Assembly: GCA_027064085.1 (NCBI GenBank) | Contig: JAMOQH010000075.1 | Span: 1-47,801 of the forward strand | Direction of reading: 5' to 3' | From: a bacterium | GTDB lineage: Bacteria; UBP6; JAFGXH01 | DNA length: 47,801 bases | Part shown: positions 16,806 to 25,807 of the stretch, in pieces | Layout: each line of letters begins with the position of its first letter | Numbering within the stretch: position 1 is the first letter of the stretch | Program-made: the position numbers and the translations under genes | Notes under the pieces: model-generated | Told to the model about the DNA's origin: nothing | What the model saw: only the letters and a program-made list of their open reading frames with translations | Database searches by the model: none

Positions 16806-18728
16806 CTACCAACCAGTTTCTAGATAATCCTCATTATATCCACTTCCACTATCTGCTAATGTTTTTATTTCTAAATAAATTTCAGACAATTGTCTTTTAG
16901 GAATATCTTTTAGTTTCACTTCCTTACCATTTAAATCATAAAAATATAATGTTCCCATCCAAATTTCTTGGAATCTATCTCCATAAACGCCATAACATTC
17001 ACCCATAAACTCTAACTCAGCCTTAATATTTCCTATATACTTATTATAAGAATAATAACAGCCAGCATCCTTTGCAGGACCTCTCTTCCAACCAAATTTA
17101 TCCATTAATTTTGACTTAAATGATATACGCATTACCATGTAACCTTTAAATTCATCAATAATATTATCATCAAGTTGTTTTTCACTTGGAGTAAAAACTA
17201 TCCTATTTAATTGTTCAAAAGCTTGAGTAATTTCATAATCTTCTAGCTGTTCCTTCCATGCTAGTATATCCTCTTCAAGCATATCAACAGGGTGTATTAA
17301 CGAAATTTTAGAATCTTTAGAAATTTCAAATTCTTCATCTTCTATATCCACTAAGGTATTATCTTCCATTATCCTAAAAGTTTTACCATCTGCTAGCCAA
17401 ATTAGCCCTTTAGATAAATTATTCATGATAGGGTTTTCCATAAATATAAATAAATAATCCTCTAAATCCCATAAAGTTGAATCTATCATTTTTCTTTGTA
17501 AAAATATTTTTCTATCCTTTATATAATCTTTGAGTTCCTTTTTCATATTTTTAAAGTCTTCATAAGCTTTATTTGCAATAACAGGGTCATCTTTTTTACT
17601 TGGTCTCGGCAAATTTTTATAAGATTTTCCATTATTTCCAACAACAGTAAATTTAAAATCAGAAGTCAGAGTTACTGCAAAAGACCTAGCCCCATAATCT
17701 ATAGTTTTCTTAGCTTTTGAATCAAAAGCAAAAGTTTTCATTCTATAATCATATAACAGATTTCCTAGATTTAATTTTGCTCCAATATCATAATAAAGAT
17801 TACTTATCAATGAATCAAATTTATTGTTTAACAACCTAGCCATTTTTTTTAACCCATTCTTTTTACCCATTAATATTATATTACTCGCAAGTAACTTTTT
17901 TAAAGAATTATCATTATTTTCAATTGCAATTATCAACTTATCAAATAATTCATCTAAGACAGAGTCATCACTACAATAAACAGACAATAAAATAAGTACC
18001 CAATTAGCCTTTTCTCTACTATTTTTCCACATATCGTATATAGATTTTGAAAATTTAATTATATCTTCTTTTTTGATAAAACTAAGTAGTTTTTTAGCCT
18101 CATAAAAAAGTTTTTGCTCCTTTGATTTTGTTAATGAGTTTAATAAGGAATAAAGTAAGTTTTGAGAAATTTTTTCATTATTCTTTTTAAAGTTTAATTT
18201 AGGAAGTTCATCTATCTTTAACCAATTTATTTTATTTATATTCTCCAAATTTAAGTCCTTATTTTGCTCAGCTTCATTATTAAAATCCTCTATACCAAAA
18301 CCTAAAACAATATCTTTTCTTTTTTGAGCCTCATTTTGCTTTATTATAGCAAAATATTTACTCACAGCATTTTTCACTTTTTGAACCTTTTCTTTTAATA
18401 ATAATTCATTCAATAAAGGAATTACTACTTCAGGTTTATTTAAAGAAGCTAAAAGTTCAATAGCTATTATTCTTTCAGCTTGTTTTTTAGATTTAATCAT
18501 AGATTTAAAATCATCGAAACCATTTTGATATCCTTTTAAACAACTAACTATAGCCTCTCTTACCTGCCTTGAATTTAAAGAAGATAATTTTAATAAGTAA
18601 GGATAAAATTTATTATTATCATATTCCCACAATAAAGGAATTAAAAATGATAATTTCTTTTTATCTTTTGAAAACCTATCTAACTCATTAACAATACTAT
18701 CAAAATCTTTTCCTGTTATTTGTCCCAT
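16806..18728 (-). CDS. HEAT-repeat protein with DUF4132 domain
   Basis: A 640-residue cytoplasmic protein with no signal peptide. The N-terminal third has helical HEAT-like repeats (AERIIAIELLASLNKPEVVI). The C-terminal third matches DUF4132: the pattern LWDLEDYLF, GLIWLADG..FRIMEDNTL, LIHPVDML, WKEQLEDYEITQAFEQLNR is characteristic. The domain occurs in MolR/YehI-type proteins, whose biochemical role is not established. GGAG precedes the ATG. It is a single gene converging on comM with nine bases between them. I am sure of the domain but not of any function. Confidence 0.75.
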   Translation of the reverse strand: MGQITGKDFDSIVNELDRFSKDKKKLSFLIPLLWEYDNNKFYPYLLKLSSLNSRQVREAIVSCLKGYQNGFDDFKSMIKSKKQAERIIAIELLASLNKPEVVIPLLNELLLKEKVQKVKNAVSKYFAIIKQNEAQKRKDIVLGFGIEDFNNEAEQNKDLNLENINKINWLKIDELPKLNFKKNNEKISQNLLYSLLNSLTKSKEQKLFYEAKKLLSFIKKEDIIKFSKSIYDMWKNSREKANWVLILLSVYCSDDSVLDELFDKLIIAIENNDNSLKKLLASNIILMGKKNGLKKMARLLNNKFDSLISNLYYDIGAKLNLGNLLYDYRMKTFAFDSKAKKTIDYGARSFAVTLTSDFKFTVVGNNGKSYKNLPRPSKKDDPVIANKAYEDFKNMKKELKDYIKDRKIFLQRKMIDSTLWDLEDYLFIFMENPIMNNLSKGLIWLADGKTFRIMEDNTLVDIEDEEFEISKDSKISLIHPVDMLEEDILAWKEQLEDYEITQAFEQLNRIVFTPSEKQLDDNIIDEFKGYMVMRISFKSKLMDKFGWKRGPAKDAGCYYSYNKYIGNIKAELEFMGECYGVYGDRFQEIWMGTLYFYDLNGKEVKLKDIPKRQLSEIYLEIKTLADSGSGYNEDYLETGW

Positions 18729-18869
18729 ATATTTTCTCCAAAATTCTTTATAGTCATCACCTTCAATAAAATCGTGTTATTTTAACATTAAAATTATTTA
18801 ATTATCAAGTGAACAATATAAAATAATAAAGTTCATATAAATTTAATATTTAACGGTAAAAACAATAAA

Positions 18870-20507
18870 CTAATAATTTAACCAGCTGTTGTTATTGTAA
18901 ATATAAAATAATTTAGGCTCCATAAGAGTATTAATACTTTTATCATTACTACTCAACTCACCCTTACCAAAAACTAATGCAGACTTAAAAACTTCTTCTG
19001 TTAAAAATTTAGTTGGAACTTGCAATTTAATATTAGTAATTTTATGTTGATAATTATCGTTTTTTCCTGCTAAATAAAACCCCCAGTCTCCAAAAGATGG
19101 AATATTATAATGGAACGGAGTAATATAAAAATTGGCAGATAAGAGTGTTCTTCCTATGCACAAAAAAGCTTCTTTTGCATGAAAGGGAGATGTAGATTGA
19201 ATAACAAGTAAAGTATCTTCATACATTAAACGCCTTAATTTCATGTAAAATTCTTTAGTATATAATTTATTAAGTTCTATACTATTTGGGTCTGGTAAAT
19301 CTATAATAATTAAATTAAATTTTTCATTTTTAACTTTGCTTATGTAAATATCAGCATCCATATTAATAATTGATATCGTTGCAATTTGCCTATATTTACC
19401 TTTACTCTCTTTTTTATATATTTTCTCCTTACCTTTACTTAAAAATTTAACATCAATAGTTTTAACAATAGAATTAAGTAATGAATTATCATTTATTTCC
19501 CTTAAAATAGAATTAGTTTTAGCTAGTTTAGTCATTTCACTATCCAAATCTATTAATTTAATTTCCGATATATCCTTGTATTTATTTAATTCCCTTACAG
19601 CTAATCCATCTCCCCCACCTAGTATTAATATTTTTTTATGTTCATTTAATAGAGACATTGCAGGATGAACTAATAATTCATGATACCTGACTTCATCTAA
19701 AGAAGAAAACTGGTTATTTCCATTAATATACAATCTATATTCTTTTATAATTTTATTGTGTGTAATAGTAATATGCTGATACTTAGTAGTTTTACTAAAA
19801 ACAACCTTATCTTTATAAAGCCTTTGTTCTGAATTAATTTCCCATTTTTTAGTATTTAAAACACCAAAAACAAGTAATATGATAGTTAAAACAATTAAAA
19901 TTACTATTTTTTTACTTTTTACCAATCCTATTTTATAAAAATATCCAAAAGTGATAATAGCAATTAAAAAATTAACCCCAGACACTAAAAAACCAATTTT
20001 TACTATATTAAAATGAGGTAATAATATCTTAATCCAAATTATAGCACCAATAAAAGAACCAAAATAATCCGCAGAAATAATAGTAGATAAATTAGTTTTT
20101 AATTTTTGTTGATATTTTTCATTAATTCTAATAATAAAAGGAATCTCAAACCCTATCAAAAACCCCATGGAGGAAATTAAAAAATATTGAATTAAAGTAA
20201 AATTATCTTCAATATAGGCAAAAGCTACATAAATACCTATTGGAGAAAAACTACCAAGAATAACCAGTAGGATTTCAATAAGTATAAATTTTTCAATTAA
20301 ATTATTATCCTTTATAAATTTTTGAGCCCAGCCACCAATGCCCATCATACCAAGCATAATAGCAATTGTTATACTAAACTGCTCAATACTATTTCCTAAA
20401 ATATAAATCGATATTGTAGAAAGTAAATACTCATTAATAAGGCCTGATGCACCTGTAAAAAAAATAGATAATGAGAGTAAAACTGTTGAAGTTTTTAATT
20501 TAAGCAT
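18870..20507 (-). CDS. Membrane-embedded spermidine synthase-like protein
   Basis: A 545-residue protein joining a polytopic membrane half (about seven hydrophobic segments, residues 1-215) to a spermidine synthase-like domain. Family motifs are YQHITITH, DEVRYHELLVHPA (271-283), the decarboxylated-SAM site LILGGGDGLAVREL (GGGDG 297-301), KLIDLDSEM and the catalytic-region IIDLPDPN. Such fusions make or sense polyamines at the inner membrane; some have another aminopropyltransfer substrate. It is the last gene of a five-gene operon, three bases after DUF350. No SAM decarboxylase is in the window, so the donor must be made elsewhere. The start lacks a clear ribosome site, consistent with translational coupling. 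Confidence 0.88.
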   Translation of the reverse strand: MLKLKTSTVLLSLSIFFTGASGLINEYLLSTISIYILGNSIEQFSITIAIMLGMMGIGGWAQKFIKDNNLIEKFILIEILLVILGSFSPIGIYVAFAYIEDNFTLIQYFLISSMGFLIGFEIPFIIRINEKYQQKLKTNLSTIISADYFGSFIGAIIWIKILLPHFNIVKIGFLVSGVNFLIAIITFGYFYKIGLVKSKKIVILIVLTIILLVFGVLNTKKWEINSEQRLYKDKVVFSKTTKYQHITITHNKIIKEYRLYINGNNQFSSLDEVRYHELLVHPAMSLLNEHKKILILGGGDGLAVRELNKYKDISEIKLIDLDSEMTKLAKTNSILREINDNSLLNSIVKTIDVKFLSKGKEKIYKKESKGKYRQIATISIINMDADIYISKVKNEKFNLIIIDLPDPNSIELNKLYTKEFYMKLRRLMYEDTLLVIQSTSPFHAKEAFLCIGRTLLSANFYITPFHYNIPSFGDWGFYLAGKNDNYQHKITNIKLQVPTKFLTEEVFKSALVFGKGELSSNDKSINTLMEPKLFYIYNNNSWLNY

Positions 20508-20510
20508 TTA

Positions 20511-21320
20511 TTAGATTATAGAACTTATAACGAATGCAAGAGCAATTTTTATGGAAGAGTAAGTTATTGCAATAGGAATATTATCTTTAACTATTTCATC
20601 ATAAACCCTTACTTTAGGTAAAAAGATTTTATCAATTACATTGTTTAGTACAATAATTACAAATACAACTACAATAACTAAATCTATGCCAAATAACTTT
20701 AAGTCATTTACTAGAGTAGTATCATCTCCCATAATTGCAGTTTTTAATATAATTGCAGCAGAAATCATTATACCAGACAAAACAATTGCAACGGAAATAT
20801 TACCTTCTTTTACTAAATCATGTATGTTAAACTTAGTTATAACATTATACAAAAATACCAGTAAAATAAAAGAAATCTGACCTAATATAAAAAACAGTAC
20901 TGATGTCCACCAAACACCCTCTCCAGACATAGATGCAAAAAGAATAATACCCGTGGCAATGAATGTTCCAATTTCAACAAATGCAACCGAAAGATTATTT
21001 TCAGATAACATTTTATTATTATTTACATGTCTTAAAAGTAATTTATCGTTGATAATCATAGATAAAAATATAGCCACAATTATCATAACAGAAGATGCAC
21101 CCAAGTAAATCAAATCATCTAGCAAATTAACTTTATCCATTGAGGTTAAAGGAGCAATAAATGCAATTCCAATACCAATAAAAAGTCCAAATTTTCTAAT
21201 TGAAAATGCTAAATTAACTTTATTATGATTTAATCTATCTATAAAAAGTTTTACTAAAAAAACTATTACAAATACTACAATTAAATTAATTCCATCTTCC
21301 CATGAATAAAGTTTCATCAT
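20511..21320 (-). CDS. DUF350 membrane protein (two tandem DUF350 units)
   Basis: A 269-residue protein with about eight transmembrane segments arranged as two similar halves (residues 1-130 and 140-269). Each half contains the DUF350/YjfL pattern of a basic-ended helix, then NLSVAFVEIGTFIATGIIL or NISVAIVLSGIMISAAIIL. The family's function is unproven; members are found with PspA-type envelope-stress and polyamine genes. The ATGs at 21320 and 21317 both lie after AGGGGG; the first overlaps the previous stop (ATGA), the second has better spacing. Neighbours suggest a partner of the membrane spermidine synthase. Confidence 0.82.
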   Translation of the reverse strand: MMKLYSWEDGINLIVVFVIVFLVKLFIDRLNHNKVNLAFSIRKFGLFIGIGIAFIAPLTSMDKVNLLDDLIYLGASSVMIIVAIFLSMIINDKLLLRHVNNNKMLSENNLSVAFVEIGTFIATGIILFASMSGEGVWWTSVLFFILGQISFILLVFLYNVITKFNIHDLVKEGNISVAIVLSGIMISAAIILKTAIMGDDTTLVNDLKLFGIDLVIVVVFVIIVLNNVIDKIFLPKVRVYDEIVKDNIPIAITYSSIKIALAFVISSII

Positions 21321-21796
21321 TCCCCCTCTTTCTTTTTAAAATTTATTATTGTTTCTGTGTATATTGTTGTAAATTCATTTGGATAATAGTGTAAAGTATA
21401 TATTTTAACTAAATTATTAAGTCTTTTTAATAAAATTTTAGTTTCAGGGTTATTTTCACCAGGAAAGATATAATTAAATTCTAAATCATAATTATCTTCT
21501 TCTATTTTGTTAATTAAGCGAAAAAGATAAGTAAAATTAGCAAACCTATAAAAAACATTAGTTATTTTAGCTATGTTTTTAGAAAACAAACAATCATTTT
21601 TAATATTATTTACCGCAAACACTTCAAAAACTTCATTATTTATATTTAAAAAATGACTTGCTCCAATAATAGAGAGGTCAATAAAATAATTATTAAATTT
21701 AAACCTAAGGCTTTTTAATATATTTACTTTGTGTACATCCTTTTTGGATATAGTTAAAACTAAATCTTTATAGGATTGCTTTATATAACTAACCAT
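21317..21796 (-). CDS. DUF2617-like protein
   Basis: A 159-residue soluble protein. Its pattern fits DUF2617 as I remember it: IIGASHFLNINNEVFEVFAV near residues 43-62, a central aromatic strand (FYRFANFTYLFRLI), then IFPGENNPETKIL and LHYYPNEFTTIYTETII. DUF2617 is a small uncharacterised family often encoded beside DUF350 and polyamine aminopropyltransferases in Actinobacteria, which matches this location. It overlaps DUF350 by four bases. The identification is by pattern and context, so it is moderately sure. Confidence 0.55.
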   Translation of the reverse strand: MVSYIKQSYKDLVLTISKKDVHKVNILKSLRFKFNNYFIDLSIIGASHFLNINNEVFEVFAVNNIKNDCLFSKNIAKITNVFYRFANFTYLFRLINKIEEDNYDLEFNYIFPGENNPETKILLKRLNNLVKIYTLHYYPNEFTTIYTETIINFKKKEGE

Positions 21797-21804
21797 AATT
21801 AATC

Positions 21805-22182
21805 TTAAATCTTTGAGAAATCATTATCTTCTCCAGTTCCTGTGATTGCTACTCTTTTTTTTCTACTATACCTGATAATATTTTCATCACCATCAACAAT
21901 AATTGAACTTCCAATGCCTGATAATGTTATATCATTATCATCCCCTTCAATATGAATAGTTCTGTAATCTTTACTAAAGATTATTTTATTACCATCTCCT
22001 TCAACTTTAATAACTCTACATTCATCATTAAATACTAAATCATTGTTGTCGCCCGATATTAAAGCTGCAGGTGAATTTCCAGTAAAAACGACTTCATTAT
22101 CATCACCTTCAACTATAATTTTTCTATTGTTACATTCAATTGTTAATAATTCCTTGTCTTCTTCCAAGATATAAGTTTCCAT
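21805..22182 (-). CDS. Small DUF3060-like beta-solenoid protein
   Basis: A 125-residue protein started at the ATG at 22182, after GGAG; longer upstream starts would overlap the previous gene. It contains five repeats of 21-23 residues with the form I-x-h-x-G-D-x-N-x-h-x-h-S/N: VEGDDNEVVFTG, ISGDNNDLVFND, VEGDGNKIIFSK, IEGDDNDITLSG, VDGDENIIRYSR. This GD-x-N ladder suggests a short right-handed beta-solenoid like DUF3060. There is no signal peptide, so it is probably cytoplasmic, possibly docking on the membrane proteins of the operon. Function unknown. Confidence 0.7.
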   Translation of the reverse strand: METYILEEDKELLTIECNNRKIIVEGDDNEVVFTGNSPAALISGDNNDLVFNDECRVIKVEGDGNKIIFSKDYRTIHIEGDDNDITLSGIGSSIIVDGDENIIRYSRKKRVAITGTGEDNDFSKI

Positions 22183-22192
22183 ATTTCTCCAT

Positions 22193-22621
22193 TTATTTTC
22201 CACCACCACCATAAGAGCGACCTCTGAATGAAGATCCACTTCTTCTTACTCCACCTGATGAATACCTTCTTGAAGAGCCATAATAAGTTGTTCCGTAATA
22301 TCCCCCACTACGATACCCATCATCATAGTAATCATCATCGTTATCAGCATAATCAAGCCAAAAACTAAAAACTATAATCCCACCTAAAACAATCCAAATA
22401 AGTATATTTGTATAACTAAAAGAATCTTCATCTTCATAAGCATAACCATAATCTTCGTTTTCATCATAGGAAGGTCTAAAATTTTCAGAAGTATCTTCAA
22501 AGTTATTATTATCTTTAAAATCATCACCATACTCTTCATTTTCTTTTTTAAAAGAAATAAATATATAAATAGCAGCAATTACAATCACAATCACTGACAC
22601 TATAATTAAAACCATTTCCAT
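22193..22621 (-). CDS. Two-helix membrane protein with Arg/Ser/Gly-rich tail
   Basis: A 142-residue protein with an N-terminal helix (VLIIVSVIVIVIAAIYIFI), an acidic linker of about 45 residues rich in Asp, Glu and Asn, a second helix (ILIWIVLGGIIVFSFWL), and a Tyr/Gly/Ser/Arg-rich tail ending RSGSSFRGRSYGGGGK. The tail recalls low-complexity ends of proteins encoded with PspA/YjfL-type membrane-stress genes; that resemblance is from memory. It is the first gene of the operon, ten bases ahead of the solenoid gene. The tail could bind anionic lipid, polyanions or partners. The ribosome site is weak (GGAA). Confidence 0.6.
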   Translation of the reverse strand: MEMVLIIVSVIVIVIAAIYIFISFKKENEEYGDDFKDNNNFEDTSENFRPSYDENEDYGYAYEDEDSFSYTNILIWIVLGGIIVFSFWLDYADNDDDYYDDGYRSGGYYGTTYYGSSRRYSSGGVRRSGSSFRGRSYGGGGK

Positions 22622-22746
22622 AATTATTCCATAACAACCATTGACTTATGATTTTATATAAATAACACAATAAAAGCAAGAATAATCATTTATTTATTCA
22701 AATTACTTCTTATATACTTGAAATTTTACTATAAAATAAGTAAACT

Positions 22747-22764
22747 ATTCCTGAGATTAGGAAT
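22747..22764 (+). promoter_or_regulatory. Leader hairpin covering the ribosome binding site
   Basis: ATTCCT (22747-22752) and AGGAAT (22759-22764) form a perfect six-base stem with loop GAGATT, four bases before the ATG at 22768. The right arm contains the only Shine-Dalgarno sequence (AGGAA). A TATAAA at 22730-22735 would start the mRNA just before the hairpin, so the whole leader is this element. Confidence 0.5.
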
Positions 22765-22767
22765 GTT

Positions 22768-24510
22768 ATGTTTGATATATTTAAACCAAAATGGAAAAAT
22801 GAAGATGCTACAACAAGGCTAGAAGCTTTAGAAAGTATTAATGATGTAAACATATTACAAGAAATAGTTTTATATGATAAAGAACAAATAATTAAAGTAA
22901 GAGCTTTAAAAAGGATAAATGAAGATAAAATACTTTATAATATCCTCTTAGAAACAACAAATGAAAAGATAGCTGATAAAATTATAGAAAGAATATCTGA
23001 CCAAAATACATTAATAAACATACTCATGGAGTATAATAATATAAAAAAAATAAAAAAAATTTTAGAAAAGATAAAAGATAAATCAAAATTGGAAGAAGTG
23101 ATACTTAAAACTAGAAATAAAGAATTAAAAGAAATATTATTACCCTATATTAAAAATCAAGAAATTATTTACAGTTTAATTATCCTAAACCAAAATGATA
23201 AACTTGCACTAAATGCTTCAGAATACTTACGAGATGAGAAATTTTCTAAAGAAGTCTTTAAAAATACAAACAATATAGAAATAAAAAAAAAATTATTAAA
23301 AAATATAACTGATGAATATTTTTTAAAAAAAATAATGTTATCTAACAACAAAGAATTAACAAGAATTGCAATTAAAAATATAATCGATGAAGATCTTTTA
23401 CTAGATATTGCATTAAAAAGTCTAGATAGTAATCTAAGAAAAGATGCCATCAATACAATAAAAAATCAAAATTTTCTATCTCAAATTGCCAAAAAAGAAA
23501 AAAATAAATCAGTTAGATTACTTGCTGTTAGTAAATTAACAAATCAAAATGATTTGGAATATTTTGCAACTTTTGATAATTATTCTAAAATCAGATTAAC
23601 AGCAATAAACTCAATTGAAAGCGAAGATGTTTTATTAAATATAATGGACTTAGAAAATGATTTAACTATAAAGAATGCAATCATATCTAGAATTAATTCT
23701 AATGAGTTTCAAATTAATGTGTTTAATAAAACAAACAATAAATTAATAAAAGCTAATGCTATATCAAAAATAACTGACCAAAAATTTTTAGAAAAAATTA
23801 TACGAACAGAAAAAGATAGATTATTAAGAACAAAAACAATTAAGAATCTTAAAAATCAAAATTTATTAAAAAAAATAGCAGAAAATGAAAAGGAAAATAG
23901 TACATCAAGAGCTATGGCCTTAAAACGACTAAATAATTCTGATACAATACTTAATTTAGCATTAAATTGTAAAAATGAAAATATAAAACTAACTGCAGTT
24001 GCAAATATAACTCAAGAGGATAAACTACTTAATATTATAAATAAAGAAGAAAATATTAAAGTTTCAAAAGCAGCTATTCGTGCTTTAAAAAGTCAAGAAA
24101 ATATTTATAATATTGCTTTTAATAATAATAATGAAAATATAAAATTTTATGCATCAAGACGCTTAAAAGATAATTCTTTGTTAAAAAAACTACATAAAGA
24201 AACTCAAAATGATAAAATTAAAAATATTATATTTAAAAAATTATCCATTATTTCAAAACAACAAATAGAAGAAGAGTCTTTATATGAAATAATTCTAAAT
24301 TCTGATCTGAAAAAGGAAAAAGTTCATGCACTAGAAAAGATTTTATCACAAAAATTATTGATTAAAATTTTAGAAAACTCTAATGATAAAATCATCAAAT
24401 TACTTGCTATAAAAAAAATAAATAATTATGAGTTTTTAAATACAATTAAAAACAAGTATAAAGATAAAAAAATACAACAGTTAATAGAAGAGAAGCTAAA
24501 ATCAATATAA
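22768..24510 (+). CDS. HEAT-like helical solenoid protein
   Basis: A 580-residue protein made almost wholly of about 22-residue alpha-helical repeats. The consensus is roughly VRL-x-A-h-x-K-L-T-x-Q-x-x-L-x-x-I-A, for example SVRLLAVSKLTNQNDLEYFA and LIKANAISKITDQKFLEKII. This resembles bacterial HEAT-type repeats that serve as protein-binding scaffolds. There is no signal peptide or transmembrane segment, and it is rich in Lys, Asn and Ile. It is the first of three same-strand genes (with the DcrB-like lipoprotein and NudL), although the 65-bp gap leaves co-transcription open. No enzymatic domain is visible. Confidence 0.7.
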   Translation: MFDIFKPKWKNEDATTRLEALESINDVNILQEIVLYDKEQIIKVRALKRINEDKILYNILLETTNEKIADKIIERISDQNTLINILMEYNNIKKIKKILEKIKDKSKLEEVILKTRNKELKEILLPYIKNQEIIYSLIILNQNDKLALNASEYLRDEKFSKEVFKNTNNIEIKKKLLKNITDEYFLKKIMLSNNKELTRIAIKNIIDEDLLLDIALKSLDSNLRKDAINTIKNQNFLSQIAKKEKNKSVRLLAVSKLTNQNDLEYFATFDNYSKIRLTAINSIESEDVLLNIMDLENDLTIKNAIISRINSNEFQINVFNKTNNKLIKANAISKITDQKFLEKIIRTEKDRLLRTKTIKNLKNQNLLKKIAENEKENSTSRAMALKRLNNSDTILNLALNCKNENIKLTAVANITQEDKLLNIINKEENIKVSKAAIRALKSQENIYNIAFNNNNENIKFYASRRLKDNSLLKKLHKETQNDKIKNIIFKKLSIISKQQIEEESLYEIILNSDLKKEKVHALEKILSQKLLIKILENSNDKIIKLLAIKKINNYEFLNTIKNKYKDKKIQQLIEEKLKSI

Positions 24511-24575
24511 AAAACTAAAACTTGTTGTTTTTAATGCTAATATTTGATATAAATTCTTCTTTATGAGGAGTTAAT

Positions 24576-25142
24576 ATGAAAATAATAATATATATATCAA
24601 TAATAATTACATCCTTTCTGACTATATCATGTAATAAAGAAAATACTTCAGTTAATTCAAAAGCCACATCATCTACTAAAAAAACAATACCCCTACCTAA
24701 AAATTTAAAAATAATTAAAATAGATGAAAGTTTTAAAGCTCCTGAGTATACTTATCAAAATTTATCATTAAGTATTCCTGAAGATTTTAAAAAAAAGGAA
24801 GAAACAATATTCTTTCAAGAGAATGGCACTAATCTTTCAATCGCTAAAGAACTAACTCAAAGCTCTATCGATGATTATATTAAGAAGAATTATAAAAAAT
24901 TAAAAACTGATTACTCAAATACAATTAAAGAAGAAGAAAATTTAAATATAAATAATAACTTAGCAAAACATGTTAAATATATAATTGACAGAAAAAAATA
25001 TCTAATACAAATTGAAACTATCCTAATAAAAAAAGATAATTATATGTATATAATAATAGTTTCAGGTAAGAAAAAACATATTGATGTTCTTTCTAATACA
25101 ATAAATAATATTTTTGCAACAATAAAAATAAAGGATATTTAA
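24576..25142 (+). CDS. DcrB/PsbP-like lipoprotein
   Basis: A 188-residue lipoprotein (lipobox TISC, Cys19). After a Ser/Thr-rich linker the mature domain runs YTYQNLSLSIPEDFKKKEET, QENGTNLSIAKE, SIDDYIKKNYKKLK, then a strand pair ending NTINNIFATIKI. This order of strands and helices fits the Mog1/PsbP/DUF1795 (DcrB) fold, found in periplasmic lipoproteins of mostly unknown role. GAGG precedes the ATG. Its TAA overlaps the ATG of the Nudix gene by one base. Confidence 0.6.
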   Translation: MKIIIYISIIITSFLTISCNKENTSVNSKATSSTKKTIPLPKNLKIIKIDESFKAPEYTYQNLSLSIPEDFKKKEETIFFQENGTNLSIAKELTQSSIDDYIKKNYKKLKTDYSNTIKEEENLNINNNLAKHVKYIIDRKKYLIQIETILIKKDNYMYIIIVSGKKKHIDVLSNTINNIFATIKIKDI

Positions 25143-25807
25143 TGCAAATAACTCTAAAAAATATCAAACAAATTATCCCTAAAAACCCTAAAATTAACGG
25201 CAGTGAAGACTTTATAAAAACGGCTGTTCTCGTTATTTTAATTAAAATAAATAATGAATGGGAAATACTTTTTGAAAAAAGAGCAAAAAGCATCAGTCAA
25301 GGTGGCGAAATATCGTTTCCAGGTGGTAAATTTGATGCTAATTTTGATTTAACAGCAAAAGATACAGCAATTAGAGAAACAATAGAAGAAACAGGCATAA
25401 GTAAAGATAGCTTAATTGTGATAGGCGAATTGGACTCAATATTAGCACCAATAGGAGTTATGATAAGACCATTTTTAGCATCTTCAGATATAGAAAAAAT
25501 CCCTAAAAATTATAACACATCAGAAGTTGAAAACTTATTTTCTGTTCCAGTTAAGTGGTTTATTGATAACCCCCCACTAGAATATGCAACTATTCTAAAA
25601 GCTCATCCTTACGAAATAGATAAAAGAAATAACATTATCCCATTACTACCAGCAAAAGAACTTGGACTTCCAGAAAAGTATAATGCTCCATGGGGTAAAT
25701 TAAAACAAAAAGTTTTTGTTTATAAATATAATAATGAAATTATTTGGGGACTTACTGCAAGAATTGTAAATTCATTAATTAAAAATTTGGTTCAATATAC
25801 AGAATAA
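25142..25807 (+). CDS. nudL: Nudix hydrolase, CoA pyrophosphatase type (NudL/YeaB)
   Basis: A 221-residue Nudix enzyme. ILFEKRAKSISQGGEISFPG, directly before the Nudix box, matches the extra UPF0035 signature of CoA pyrophosphatases (LLTxRSxxLRxHxGQxxFPGG). The Nudix helix is DTAIRETIEETGI, with catalytic acids E79, E82 and E83. The enzyme probably splits CoA to 4'-phosphopantetheine and 3',5'-ADP. Gly replaces the His normally seen before GQ. The start (TAATG) overlaps the previous stop. Its last 29 bases overlap the convergent gene at 25779-26324. Confidence 0.82.
   Translation: MQITLKNIKQIIPKNPKINGSEDFIKTAVLVILIKINNEWEILFEKRAKSISQGGEISFPGGKFDANFDLTAKDTAIRETIEETGISKDSLIVIGELDSILAPIGVMIRPFLASSDIEKIPKNYNTSEVENLFSVPVKWFIDNPPLEYATILKAHPYEIDKRNNIIPLLPAKELGLPEKYNAPWGKLKQKVFVYKYNNEIIWGLTARIVNSLIKNLVQYTE

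Noticed and set aside
22384-22578. Lys/Ile/Met-rich frame inside the RG-rich membrane protein gene
   Set aside because: It is a shifted-frame shadow of the acidic linker codons with no ribosome site.
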